Under the pieces are notes generated by a model, which had not been told where the DNA came from, searched no databases, and saw only the letters and a program-made list of their open reading frames with translations. Below are positions 7,747 through 16,324 of a stretch of DNA of 64,000 nucleotides, piece by piece; within the stretch, counting starts at the first letter, position 1, and every line of letters begins with the position of its first letter. The stretch is from assembly GCF_014595955.1 (NCBI RefSeq), contig NZ_JABVCF010000008.1, forward strand, positions 236,359-300,358, in the 5' to 3' direction. The translations under genes and the position numbers were made by a program. Source of the stretch: Pseudaminobacter soli (ex Zhang et al. 2022). GTDB taxonomy: Bacteria > Pseudomonadota > Alphaproteobacteria > Rhizobiales > Rhizobiaceae.

Positions 7747-10188
7747 CTACAATTTCGCGGCGCGAAGCCGGGAAGCGTTCGCGATGACGCTCACCGAAGA
7801 CAGCGCCATGGCGGCGGCCGCTATGATCGGTGACAGGAGAATGCCGAAGGTCGGGTAGAGCACACCAGCCGCCACGGGGACCCCCAGCGCATTGTAGATG
7901 AAGGCGAAGAACAGGTTTTGCCGGATGTTGCCCATCACCGCTTGCGAGAGCCGGCGCGCCCGCACGATACCGGTCAGATCGCCCTTGAGCAGGGTAACGC
8001 CGGCGCTTTCCATCGCCACGTCGGTACCGGTGCCCATGGCGATGCCGACATCGGCGGCCGCGAGCGCAGGGGCGTCATTGACGCCATCGCCCGCCATCGC
8101 CACGACGCGGCCGGCGGCCTTGTGCTGCTGCACCACCGCACTCTTCTGATCCGGCAGCACCTCGGCCTCGACCTCGTCGATCCCGAGTTGCCGGGCGACG
8201 GCTTGCGCAGTTGTCAGGTTGTCGCCGGTGAGCATGACGATCCGTATGCCCTGCGCCTTCAGCGCGGCCAGCGCTTCCGGCGTAGAGGCCTTCACCGGGT
8301 CCGCTATGGCGAGGATCGCCGCCGCCTGCCCGTCGACGCCCATGAAGATGGCCGTCGCTCCGTTTTTGCGCAGTTCGTCCGCTTCCTCGGTGAGCGGGCC
8401 GACATCGACGCCCTGCTCGGCAAGGAAGCGGGCGTTGCCGAGAGCGATGCGCTTGGCTTCGACGGTTCCGAGTGCGCCCTTGCCGGTGGGCGAGTCGAAA
8501 TCAGCCACAGGTGCGATCGCGATCCCGCGTTCTTCGGCGGCGCGGACGATGGCGAGGGCGAGCGGATGCTCGCTCGCCCGCTCCACACTCGCGGCAAGGC
8601 GCAGGGCTTCCGCCTCCGTAAAACCAGACGCCGGAACGATGGCCGTGACGGCGGGCCGACCTTCGGTGAGCGTTCCCGTCTTGTCGACGACAAGCGTGTC
8701 GACCTTCTCCATGTGCTCGAGCGCCTCGGCGTTCTTGATGAGAACACCTGCGTGCGCGCCGCGCCCGACGCCGACCATGATCGACATCGGCGTCGCAAGC
8801 CCGAGCGCGCAGGGACAGGCGATGATGAGAACGGAAACCGCCGCGACAAGACCGAACGAGAAACGCGGCTCCGGACCCCAAATCGACCAGGCGACGAATG
8901 CAAGCACAGCGACGACGATCACCGCCGGAACGAACCAGCCCGACACCTGGTCGGCGAGACGCTGGATCGGCGCGCGGCTGCGCTGAGCCTCAGCGACAAG
9001 CTGAACGATCTGAGACAGCATGGTGTCGCGGCCGACCTTCTTCGCCTCGATGACGAGCGCGCCGGATTGATTCATCGTCCCCCCGATCGCCTTCAAGCCG
9101 ACCTCCTTGGTCACCGGCATTGACTCGCCCGTTACCATCGACTCGTCGACGGCGCTGCGGCCTTCGAGGACTTCGCCGTCGACGGGGACCTTCTCGCCGG
9201 GCCGAACGCGAAGGCGATCGCCGACATGAACCGCGTCAAGCTGCACCTCTTCCTCGGTACCGTCGTCCCGAATGCGCCGGGCGGTCTTCGGGGCGAGGTC
9301 GAGTAGCGCGCGGATCGCGCCGCTGGTGCTCTCGCGCGCCCGAAGTTCCAGCACCTGCCCGAGCAGAACCAGAACCGTGATGACGGCAGCAGCCTCGAAG
9401 TAAACCGCGACGGAGCCGTCCGCTTGTCGAAAGGCATCAGGGAAGATGCCGGGCGCGACCGTCGCCACGATGCTGTAGATCCATGCCGCACCCGTACCCA
9501 TCGCGATCAGGGTGAACATGTTGAGATTGCGGGTGACGAGCGATTGCCAGCCGCGCTGGAAGAAAGGCCAGCCCGCCCAGAGGACGACGGGTGTTGCAAA
9601 CACCAGTTGCAACCAGTTGGAGGTCCCCTGGCCGATATAGTGGTTCAGACCGAGAAAATGCCCACCCATCTCGAGGATGACCACCGGTATCGCCAACGCC
9701 AGCCCGATCCAGAAGCGGCGCCTCATGTCGATCAATTCAAGATTGGGCTCCGCATCGACGCTGACCAGCACAGGCTCCAGCGCCATGCCGCAGATCGGAC
9801 ATGATCCCGGCCCCACCTGCCGGACTTCCGGATGCATGGGACAGGTATAGACGGTGCCGGGCGGTGCCTCTTCGATCGGCCCGCCCTTTTCCGAGACGTA
9901 TTTTTCCGGATCCGCCGTAAACTTCGTCCGGCAGCCATCGGAACAGAAGTACCAGGTCTTTGCGCCATATGTTGCCCGATGGTGCGTCGTGTGCGGATCG
10001 ACCATCATGCCGCAAACCGGATCCTTGACGCGATGGCCGCCTTCGACCGGAGCGGCCGCGCCGGCTTGCTCGTGATGATTGCCTGAGTGGTCAGGCCCGT
10101 GATGAGGATGGCTTGCAGGATGCCGATGTTCGGGGCTGCGCGAGCCGGCAGCATGGAGAGAAGTCTGAATTTTGCCCTTGCCCATCAT
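7747..10188 (-). CDS. copA: Copper-exporting P1B-type ATPase with His-rich N-terminus and YHS domain
   Basis: Inner-membrane Cu(+)-translocating ATPase of 813 residues. It starts with a His-rich stretch (about 16-40), a YHS metal-binding domain ([12 protein letters not shown], about 54-98) and a heavy-metal-binding domain (CPMHPEV...[10 protein letters not shown], about 116-139) in place of the usual CxxC HMA domains. The core shows the transport motif CPC (458-460), TGES, phosphorylation site DKTGT (Asp502), an MLTGDN motif and a [10 protein letters not shown] hinge, with IYNALG and MALSS in the last helices as in Cu(+) pumps. The ATG at 10188 has GAGGTG upstream. A CueR-type operator lies 36-59 bp upstream of the start. 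DUF411 follows downstream. Confidence 0.93.
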   Translation of the reverse strand: MMGKGKIQTSLHAAGSRSPEHRHPASHPHHGPDHSGNHHEQAGAAAPVEGGHRVKDPVCGMMVDPHTTHHRATYGAKTWYFCSDGCRTKFTADPEKYVSEKGGPIEEAPPGTVYTCPMHPEVRQVGPGSCPICGMALEPVLVSVDAEPNLELIDMRRRFWIGLALAIPVVILEMGGHFLGLNHYIGQGTSNWLQLVFATPVVLWAGWPFFQRGWQSLVTRNLNMFTLIAMGTGAAWIYSIVATVAPGIFPDAFRQADGSVAVYFEAAAVITVLVLLGQVLELRARESTSGAIRALLDLAPKTARRIRDDGTEEEVQLDAVHVGDRLRVRPGEKVPVDGEVLEGRSAVDESMVTGESMPVTKEVGLKAIGGTMNQSGALVIEAKKVGRDTMLSQIVQLVAEAQRSRAPIQRLADQVSGWFVPAVIVVAVLAFVAWSIWGPEPRFSFGLVAAVSVLIIACPCALGLATPMSIMVGVGRGAHAGVLIKNAEALEHMEKVDTLVVDKTGTLTEGRPAVTAIVPASGFTEAEALRLAASVERASEHPLALAIVRAAEERGIAIAPVADFDSPTGKGALGTVEAKRIALGNARFLAEQGVDVGPLTEEADELRKNGATAIFMGVDGQAAAILAIADPVKASTPEALAALKAQGIRIVMLTGDNLTTAQAVARQLGIDEVEAEVLPDQKSAVVQQHKAAGRVVAMAGDGVNDAPALAAADVGIAMGTGTDVAMESAGVTLLKGDLTGIVRARRLSQAVMGNIRQNLFFAFIYNALGVPVAAGVLYPTFGILLSPIIAAAAMALSSVSVIANASRLRAAKL

Positions 10189-10223
10189 ACACCTCGTCCG
10201 GAAATCGCTCGCATGCCTTCTGC

Positions 10224-10247
10224 ACCTTCCCGCCGCTGGAAGGTCAA
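10224..10247 (-). promoter_or_regulatory. CueR/MerR-family operator of copA
   Basis: On the minus strand, a -35 TTGACC overlaps a perfect dyad ACCTTCC-N7-GGAAGGT (plus-strand 10224-10244), the classic CueR operator set in a long 19-bp spacer. The -10 is weak (around CAGAAG). Transcription would begin close to the copA start. No merR-family gene is in the window, so the regulator must be encoded elsewhere. Confidence 0.85.
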
Positions 10248-10461
10248 GGGGGATGTCGCGAGGCGGTGCCGGTGTGCCGTTGCCGCAGCGTGATACGCAT
10301 CACATTGGTTCGGAAACGTTCTAAAATCTGCTTGGCTGCAGAGGGCGTGGGAAACCACGATAGCGCTCAGGAACCTGCCACAAAGCCCACCGCCGGGGTG
10401 TTCTCCTTGCTACCTCATGACATTCGTGAGAACCGTAAGCGAGTTGACGGTATCGGACCAC

Positions 10462-11445
10462 ATGACCTTTTCGCGCTTCGCCACCCGGCTCAATTCCTTC
10501 GCCTCCGCGCCGCAGCTTTTCTGGCCAGACCTGAATGGAAAGCCGACGATGATGCAGATGGCCGAGCGAGCGGCGAGCGCCAAGGGCCTGACCGACCTCG
10601 ATCTCAACTATCCGGACCACGTCTCAGATGATCCGGCGGCGATTGCCCGGCGCATCGGCGACTTCGGCCTTTCGATCAACGGCCTGGCGATGCGCTACTA
10701 CACCAATTCGGCCTTCAAGCTCGGCGCCTTCACCAATCCCGACAGAGCGGTGAGGCAGGAAGCGATCGATCTCACGAAGCGGGGAATTGATGCCGCGCGC
10801 GCGATGGGCGCCGACCTCATGACCATCTGGCTCGGCCAGGACGGGTTCGACTACAATTTTCAGCTCGACTACGAGCGCGCCTGGGATCTGGAGATCGAAG
10901 GCATACGCGCCGTCGCCGAGCACGATCCGAGCTGTCGCATCAGCATCGAGTACAAGCCGGACGAGCCCCGCGCCCACAGCCTGCTCCGGGATGCCGCGAC
11001 GACGCTGCTCGCCATAGCCGAAGCCGGCGCGCCGAACCTCGGCGTGACGATCGATTTTGCCCATTCCCTCTATGCCGGCGAACAGCCGGCCTTCGCCGCG
11101 CATCTCATCCATCGCCGCAGCCGGCTGTTCGGCGTCCACCTCAACGACGGCTACGGCAAGCGAGACGACGGGCTCATGGTCGGTGCGGTGCACCTGCGTT
11201 CCACGCTCGAACTGCTGCGCCAGATCCGCCGTGACGGCTATGACGGCGCGCTCTATTTCGACACCTTCCCGGACGCCAGCGGCCTCGACCCCGTGGCGGA
11301 GTGCGAGGCCAACATCGCCACCGTCCAGCGCCTGCTCGCGATCGCCGATCGGCTGGACGGGGACAACAGGCTCGCCGACGCATTCGAGCGGCAGGACGCG
11401 GTCGTCAGCCAACGGATCGTCAACGAAGCGCTGATCGGCGCCTGA
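10462..11445 (+). CDS. Xylose-isomerase-like TIM-barrel sugar isomerase/epimerase
   Basis: Cytoplasmic TIM-barrel protein of the AP-endonuclease-2/sugar-phosphate isomerase superfamily, 327 residues from this start. Candidate metal ligands and core motifs are IEYKPDEPRAHS, GVTIDFAHSLYAGE, FGVHLNDGYGKRDDG and GALYFDTFPDASGL. I chose the ATG at 10462 (MTFSRFATRLNSF) because family proteins begin near this sequence; an in-frame ATG at 10417 adds 15 residues without a ribosome site. It is 37 bp upstream of a PfkB kinase, so the pair probably isomerises then phosphorylates a sugar or polyol. The substrate is not evident. The polyamine-type transporter at 13.5 kb does not obviously belong to it. 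Confidence 0.82.
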   Translation: MTFSRFATRLNSFASAPQLFWPDLNGKPTMMQMAERAASAKGLTDLDLNYPDHVSDDPAAIARRIGDFGLSINGLAMRYYTNSAFKLGAFTNPDRAVRQEAIDLTKRGIDAARAMGADLMTIWLGQDGFDYNFQLDYERAWDLEIEGIRAVAEHDPSCRISIEYKPDEPRAHSLLRDAATTLLAIAEAGAPNLGVTIDFAHSLYAGEQPAFAAHLIHRRSRLFGVHLNDGYGKRDDGLMVGAVHLRSTLELLRQIRRDGYDGALYFDTFPDASGLDPVAECEANIATVQRLLAIADRLDGDNRLADAFERQDAVVSQRIVNEALIGA

Positions 11446-11482
11446 CCAGGGCGATGGGAATGACCTTCAAGTCACGCTCCCC

Positions 11483-12382
11483 ATGAGCACGTCCGAAAAG
11501 CCAGTCATCGTCGTGGTCGGGAGCCTGCACTACGACATCATGGTGGACGCCCCGGACCGGCCCCGGAAAGGCGAAACCATCACCGGCTTTTCCTGGCGCC
11601 CGAAGTTCGGGGGCAAAGGCGGAAACCAGGCAGTCGCGGCGGCGGGGGCTGGTGCCGAGGTTCGCATGGTCGGCGCAGTCGGCGATGAAGATTTCGGGCG
11701 TTTCCTGCTGGACCGGCTGGTCGCCGGCGGTGTCGACGCCTCGCATGTGACCAGACTGCCGGAAGTGGGGTCCGGGATGAGCGTTGCGATCTCGGATTCT
11801 GGAGGCGACTACGGCGCGGTGATCGTGTCGGGATCGAACCTCCTCCTCGATCCCGCCGTTCTCGCCGACCCGGCCCTATGGTCCAGCGCCAAGGCGCTAA
11901 TCCTCCAGAACGAGATGCCGAATGCAGTCAACATCGCGGCGGCGCGTGCGGCCCGGGCCGCTGGGGTTTTGGTCTGCCTCAACGCAGCACCCTCTCGTCC
12001 TCTGCCGGAAAAGTTGACAGCCTTAATCGACCTGCTCGTGGTGAACGCCATCGAGGCGGAGCAGCTAGGCGGGTTGCGCGTGACAGACCTTCCGTCCGCA
12101 GCGGATGCAGCCAGGGCGCTGGCGGAACGCTTCCCAGCCGTCGTCGTCACGGCAGGAGAGGATGGCGTGGCCGGGATGCGACGCGGCGCCCATCCGGTGA
12201 TGCTGCCGGCCCTTCCGGTGACGCTTGTCAGCACCCATGGAGCCGGCGACGTGTTCGTTGGCACGCTCGTGTCGCGCCTCGCGGCGGGACACTCCTTCGA
12301 CGACTGCTTGCGCTCTGCCAACGAGGCCGCCGCAATCCACGTCTCGACCACGCCGCTGGCGGAGAGGAAGTTTTTGCCCTGA
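11483..12382 (+). CDS. PfkB-family carbohydrate kinase (ribokinase-like)
   Basis: Cytoplasmic ATP-dependent sugar kinase of 299 residues. The PfkB N-terminal signature appears as GSLHYDIMVDAPDRPRKGET and KFGGKGGNQAVAAA, and the C-terminal signature as THGAGDVFVGTLVSRL, whose Asp is the catalytic base; VTAGEDGVAG precedes it in the ATP site. Length and motifs are closest to ribokinase. It follows the isomerase gene by 37 bp and ends 52 bp before the convergent DUF1236 gene, so these two genes form a short operon for use of one sugar whose identity is unknown. Confidence 0.87.
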   Translation: MSTSEKPVIVVVGSLHYDIMVDAPDRPRKGETITGFSWRPKFGGKGGNQAVAAAGAGAEVRMVGAVGDEDFGRFLLDRLVAGGVDASHVTRLPEVGSGMSVAISDSGGDYGAVIVSGSNLLLDPAVLADPALWSSAKALILQNEMPNAVNIAAARAARAAGVLVCLNAAPSRPLPEKLTALIDLLVVNAIEAEQLGGLRVTDLPSAADAARALAERFPAVVVTAGEDGVAGMRRGAHPVMLPALPVTLVSTHGAGDVFVGTLVSRLAAGHSFDDCLRSANEAAAIHVSTTPLAERKFLP

Positions 12383-12434
12383 AACAACGCTTTCCGTCGT
12401 CCGGAACTTCGCCGCTCAGACGCCTGCGATGCAG

Positions 12435-13199
12435 CTAGCCAATGATCGCCACGACTTCTAGCGAGCCCGCGTCGACGATCACGATCCGCCCGTCCGGCAG
12501 CACGAAATACTGATCGTCCCTGTAGTCGGGAACAATCTCCACGATACGAGCCGGGAGCCGGTGCAGATGGACCTCCCGCGGTACATGGGCGCCCACGTCG
12601 ACCGAGAAGTTGATGTCACGCTCGGGTTCGACGTGCACCTCGCGGAAGATGTTCCTGACCTCGGTGCGTTGCTCCTCTCCAAGACGCATCCCATGCCGTC
12701 CCTGCATCCTGCCGCCGTGCCCTTCGATCCGACCGCCTTGCTCACCTTGTTGATCTTGCTGTCCGCCCCGCTGCATTCCATGACCGCCGCGCATCTCGCC
12801 CCCGCGCTCTTCGCCTCTGCGCCCGCCCTGGTCACCCTGCTGATCTCCTTGTGTACGAGGCTCCATTGCATGCCCGCCGCGCATCTCCCCGCCGCGCTCT
12901 TCGCTTCTGCGCCCGCCTTGGTCACCCTGCTGACCTCCTTGTGTACGAGGCTCCATTGCATGACCGCCGCGCATCTCCCCGCCGCGCTCTTCCGCGCCCG
13001 GCGTTTCTTCGCCGCTCTCGCCACGTTGCCCTTGCATCTGGCGGCCGCCCTGCTCGCCTTGCGCCGCCCCGCATCTGCCTCCGCGGCCCTGGGTCTGGTC
13101 AGGCGCCTTCTGCCTGGGCATTTCGGTCTGGGCCACGGCAAGTCCGGGAGAGATGCCGAGGGCCAATGCAAACGTGCTCTTGATCAGGATCTGTCTCAT
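12435..13199 (-). CDS. DUF1236 secreted protein with three 30-residue internal repeats
   Basis: Exported protein, 254 residues from the ATG at 13199. A signal peptide (MRQILIKSTFALALGISPGL, cleavage near AVA) is followed by a Gly/Gln/Arg-rich low-complexity region and a C-terminal DUF1236 domain (PARIVEIVPDYRDDQYFVLPDGRIVIVDAGSLEVVAIIG). The middle holds three tandem 30-residue units starting EERGGEMRGGH. DUF1236 is a rhizobial family of unknown function, often stress-linked. A sigma-EcfG-like promoter lies about 30-56 bp upstream. The repeat region would be hydrophilic and disordered. Convergent with the PfkB kinase gene. Confidence 0.82.
   Translation of the reverse strand: MRQILIKSTFALALGISPGLAVAQTEMPRQKAPDQTQGRGGRCGAAQGEQGGRQMQGQRGESGEETPGAEERGGEMRGGHAMEPRTQGGQQGDQGGRRSEERGGEMRGGHAMEPRTQGDQQGDQGGRRGEERGGEMRGGHGMQRGGQQDQQGEQGGRIEGHGGRMQGRHGMRLGEEQRTEVRNIFREVHVEPERDINFSVDVGAHVPREVHLHRLPARIVEIVPDYRDDQYFVLPDGRIVIVDAGSLEVVAIIG
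12723..12992. repeat. Three in-frame 90-bp tandem repeats inside the DUF1236 gene
   Basis: Units at about 12903-12992, 12813-12902 and 12723-12812 (minus-strand order). The first two are almost identical in DNA and protein; the third has diverged in its middle. Each encodes 30 residues beginning EERGGEMRGGH and ending GGR. The period being a multiple of three keeps the frame, so copy number could vary without loss of the DUF1236 domain. Confidence 0.9.
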
Positions 13200-13229
13200 G
13201 GTCGTTTCCCACATGGGCTGGGGAAACCG

Positions 13230-13255
13230 AACTTTGGACAGAAGATCCTCGTTCC
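13230..13255 (-). promoter_or_regulatory. Possible sigma-EcfG promoter of the DUF1236 gene
   Basis: Minus-strand GGAAC (13251-13255) and GTT (13230-13232) are separated by 18 bp, matching the GGAAC-N16/17-CGTT general-stress promoter of alphaproteobacteria except for A instead of C before GTT. The predicted transcript start leaves a leader of about 25 nt before the ATG at 13199. Confidence 0.55.
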
Positions 13256-13464
13256 ATCACGTTTGGAGCGGGAATCGTTTGCATCGACTGACACGCGGGC
13301 AGCCCATGCGGAATGAAACTATACGCGCGCTCCCGAGGAGGAGTGCTCAACCGGCGGGCAAATTGCTATTCCGGCAGTAGACATCGCAGCGCCGATCGAC
13401 CAATCTCGCACCCCGCAAACAAGAAAAGGCGCCGCAAACACGGTGCAGCGTGAATCGGGTGGGC

Positions 13465-14343
13465 ATGACCAATAGGTGGCAACTGTATGACGCGCGGCTG
13501 GCATGGATGCTGGTCGCCCCGGTCCTATTGCTACTGGTTTTATTCCTGCTGCTGCCGATCGCCGTGATGGCCGTCTACACCTTCTTCACCTTCGTCACGG
13601 CAGGCGTGGAGACGAGCGCGCTGACGCTGGCAAACTGGAAGGAATTCCTGACCGACAGCTACTATCACGGTTTCCTGCTGAAGACCGTCCGGGTCGGCGC
13701 CATGACCGCGATCATCTGCGGGGTCCTTGGCTACTTCCCCGCCTATTTCATCTGGGCGACGACCTTCCGGCACAAGTGGCTGCTACTCTTGCTGCTGATC
13801 GTGCCGTTCTGGATCAGCTTCACCATCCGTACCTTCTCGTGGATCCATATCCTCGGCGAGCAGGGGCTGATCAATGTCACGCTGCTCAGGCTGGGGCTGA
13901 TCGATCAGCCGCTGCAGATGCTCTATACGGAGGGCGCAGTGGTCATGGGGCTGCTGCACTTCCTGCTGCCCTACATGATCCTAAACGTCTATGTGAGCCT
14001 GGAGAGCATCGACCGGACGCTGATCTCGGCCGCTCGGTCCATGGGTTGCACGAGCGCGCAGGCGTTTCGCGAGGTCACCTTGCCGCTCTCTCTGCCCGGA
14101 CTCGGAGCGGGCCTGCTGCTCTGCTTCGTGCTCGCCGCCGGCAGCTATGTGACGCCACAACTGCTCGGCTCAGGACGCGACGCGCTGTTCGGCAATCTGA
14201 TCTACGACACGATCATGGGGCAGCTTAACTGGCCCATGGGCGCCACGCTCTCGATCGTGCTCTTCATAGTGCTCGGCTGCTTTGCGGCCGCCTACACCCG
14301 CTACATGGGCATGTCCCAGATCGTGAAGGGGCTCGGCGGATGA
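13465..14343 (+). CDS. PotB-like ABC transporter permease
   Basis: Inner-membrane permease of a spermidine/putrescine-type importer, about 292 residues with six predicted membrane segments (the first near MLVAPVLLLLVLFLLLPIAVMAVY). The coupling-helix EAA loop reads AARSMGCTSAQAFREVTLPLSLPG. Start chosen at the ATG at 13465; a GTG at 13450 in the same frame is possible. It overlaps the next permease gene by 4 bp. The order is permease, permease, binding protein, ATPase, which is less common than ATPase-first but seen in rhizobia. Confidence 0.88.
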   Translation: MTNRWQLYDARLAWMLVAPVLLLLVLFLLLPIAVMAVYTFFTFVTAGVETSALTLANWKEFLTDSYYHGFLLKTVRVGAMTAIICGVLGYFPAYFIWATTFRHKWLLLLLLIVPFWISFTIRTFSWIHILGEQGLINVTLLRLGLIDQPLQMLYTEGAVVMGLLHFLLPYMILNVYVSLESIDRTLISAARSMGCTSAQAFREVTLPLSLPGLGAGLLLCFVLAAGSYVTPQLLGSGRDALFGNLIYDTIMGQLNWPMGATLSIVLFIVLGCFAAAYTRYMGMSQIVKGLGG

Positions 14344-15185
14344 CCCCGGCTCAGCATCACGACAAGGAAGGCCGCTGGGCCTGGCGCCTGACCGGCTTCA
14401 TCACGCTGCTCGTCTACATCTTCATGTTCGCGCCGATCATCGCCACGGTGGTGCTCTCCTTCAACGCCTCGATGTTCGGGGGCTTTCCGCTCACCGGCTT
14501 CAGCCTACAATGGTACGCAAAGCTCCTGGCCAACGAGCAGGTTCTCGCCGCCTTCAAGACCTCGATGTGGATCGCGCTCGTCACCGCCGCCGTTACGACG
14601 CTGCTCGGCATCATCACGGCGTTTGCGCTGGTGCGCTTCGACTTCCGCGGCAAGGCGACCCTCGGGACGCTGGTTATCCTGCCCGCACTGGTGCCGGAGA
14701 CAATCCTCGGCGTCGGGCTGCTGGTCCTGATCAAGGCAGTCGACCAGCCGCGCAGCCTGGGGCTGCTGTTGCTGGGCCACATCCTTCTGGCAGTGCCCTA
14801 TGTGGTGCTCATCGTACAGGCGCGCATGGTCGGCATCAGGCGGACCTATGAGGAAGCGGCGCTCTCGCTCGGCGCATCGCGCCTGTCGTCCTTCGGCGAG
14901 ATCACGCTGCCGCTGCTCATCCCGGCGGTTGTCGCAGGCGCGCTTCTTGCCTTCACCATCTCCTTCGACAACACCTCGGCCAGCCTGTTCTGGCGTCCGG
15001 CCGGCGTCGAGACGATGCCGACCCAGATCCTTTCAATGCTCAAGATTTCGATAAGCCCGGAGATCAATGCCCTCGGCACCGTCATGATCCTCGTGACCGT
15101 CGGCATTCCGCTCGTCGGCGGGCTTGTCCTGCAAGGTCTCAGCCTGTTGAGAAAACGTGTCGAAGCAAAAGGGGAACTAGCATGA
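14340..15185 (+). CDS. PotC-like ABC transporter permease
   Basis: Second inner-membrane permease, 281 residues. The N-terminal membrane helix (FITLLVYIFMFAPIIATVVLSF) is followed by the PotC-typical FSLQWYAKLLANEQVLAAFKTSMWIALV and an EAA loop (EEAALSLGASRLSSFGEITLPLLIPA). ATGA overlaps on both sides (with the permease before and the binding protein after) show tight translational coupling. It would dimerise with the PotB-like subunit to form the channel. Confidence 0.9.
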   Translation: MTPAQHHDKEGRWAWRLTGFITLLVYIFMFAPIIATVVLSFNASMFGGFPLTGFSLQWYAKLLANEQVLAAFKTSMWIALVTAAVTTLLGIITAFALVRFDFRGKATLGTLVILPALVPETILGVGLLVLIKAVDQPRSLGLLLLGHILLAVPYVVLIVQARMVGIRRTYEEAALSLGASRLSSFGEITLPLLIPAVVAGALLAFTISFDNTSASLFWRPAGVETMPTQILSMLKISISPEINALGTVMILVTVGIPLVGGLVLQGLSLLRKRVEAKGELA

Positions 15186-16324
15186 AAATTTCGACGACGA
15201 AGAGACTTGAGAGACTGAACGAGCGCTACGGAAACGGCGATCTTAGCCGCCGCACCTTCCTTGGGCTGACGGCCGCGGCGGCCGCCTCGGCAGGGCTGTC
15301 GATGCCCTGGATGGGCCGCGCGCTCGCCGCCGCCACGGAAGTGCGCTTCGACGGCTGGGGCGGCGTGGTGCAGGAGGCGATCGACAAGTATGCCTTCCAG
15401 CCTTACACCGCCAAGACGGGCATCAAGGTCGTGCAGGGCACGTTCGGCGACGAGAACGAGGTCATCACCAAGGTCAAGACCTCGAAGCCCGGCGACTTCC
15501 AGATCGTCCACTCCTCGGGCGTGAACTACTACATCAAGTACGTCAACGCCGGCGTGAATGCGGAGATCAACGAGGCCAACATTCCCAATATGGCGAATGT
15601 GCTGCAACCGATGATCGAGCCGTTCCGCAAGATCACGCCGAAGATCTCGGCCGTGCCCTACGACTACGGCACCACCGGCCTTGCCTACAACACCACCGTG
15701 ATCTCGCCGGAAGAGGCGAAGGAGAAGGGCGTCGGCCTCCTGTTCGACCCGAAGTATGCGGGCAAGGTGGGCGGCTACGCCGATATGACCACGCGCGTCT
15801 GGTATGCCGCCCTCCAGAGCGGCCAGGACCCGAACAACATCCAGGACATGGATGCCGTCTGGGCGAAGGTGCGTGAGAACCGGGACCTCGCCAAGAAGTT
15901 CTGGAGCTCCGGCGCCGAGTTGATGGACCTGCTGTCCAAGGGCGAGGTCGTCGTGACCGATGCCTGGTCGGGCCGCATCGCCGCGCTGCAGCAGCAGGGC
16001 CATCCGATCGGCTATCTCGATCCGGCGGGCTCCTATGCCTGGATGGAGGATATGCTCGTCCTCAAGGGCTCGCCGATGGCCGAATGCGAAGAGCTAATCA
16101 ACTTCATGCTCGAGCCCGCCACCTCGATCGCCGTCGCCGAGGGCCAGAACTATCCGCCGTCGCTGGATCCGACCAAGGTCGAGCTCACCGAGAAGATCAA
16201 GGCGCTCCCCGCCTTCGATCCGACCGGCTCGATGAAGTCGCTGACCTTCGCCGATCCCGTCTACTGGGCGAACAACGAGGACGCCTGGAACAAGCAGTGG
16301 GACAGGATCTCGAAAGGTGCATGA
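15182..16324 (+). CDS. Polyamine-type ABC transporter substrate-binding protein (Tat-exported)
   Basis: Periplasmic PotD/PotF-like binding protein, 380 residues. The N-terminus carries a twin-arginine motif (LSRRTFLGLTAAAAASAGLSMP), so it is probably exported folded. The mature part begins ATEVRFDGWGGVVQEAIDKYAFQPY, followed by DFQIVHSSGVNYYIKYVNAG and PYDYGTTGLAYNTTVI, which fit a PotD-fold protein for an amine or small cation. It overlaps the permease gene by 4 bp. The specific ligand is unknown; the acidic pocket residues that bind polyamines cannot be verified here. Confidence 0.87.
   Translation: MKISTTKRLERLNERYGNGDLSRRTFLGLTAAAAASAGLSMPWMGRALAAATEVRFDGWGGVVQEAIDKYAFQPYTAKTGIKVVQGTFGDENEVITKVKTSKPGDFQIVHSSGVNYYIKYVNAGVNAEINEANIPNMANVLQPMIEPFRKITPKISAVPYDYGTTGLAYNTTVISPEEAKEKGVGLLFDPKYAGKVGGYADMTTRVWYAALQSGQDPNNIQDMDAVWAKVRENRDLAKKFWSSGAELMDLLSKGEVVVTDAWSGRIAALQQQGHPIGYLDPAGSYAWMEDMLVLKGSPMAECEELINFMLEPATSIAVAEGQNYPPSLDPTKVELTEKIKALPAFDPTGSMKSLTFADPVYWANNEDAWNKQWDRISKGA

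Noticed and set aside
12723..12992. CRISPR-like array
   Set aside because: Only three 90-bp units without spacers, in frame inside a coding region; a protein repeat.
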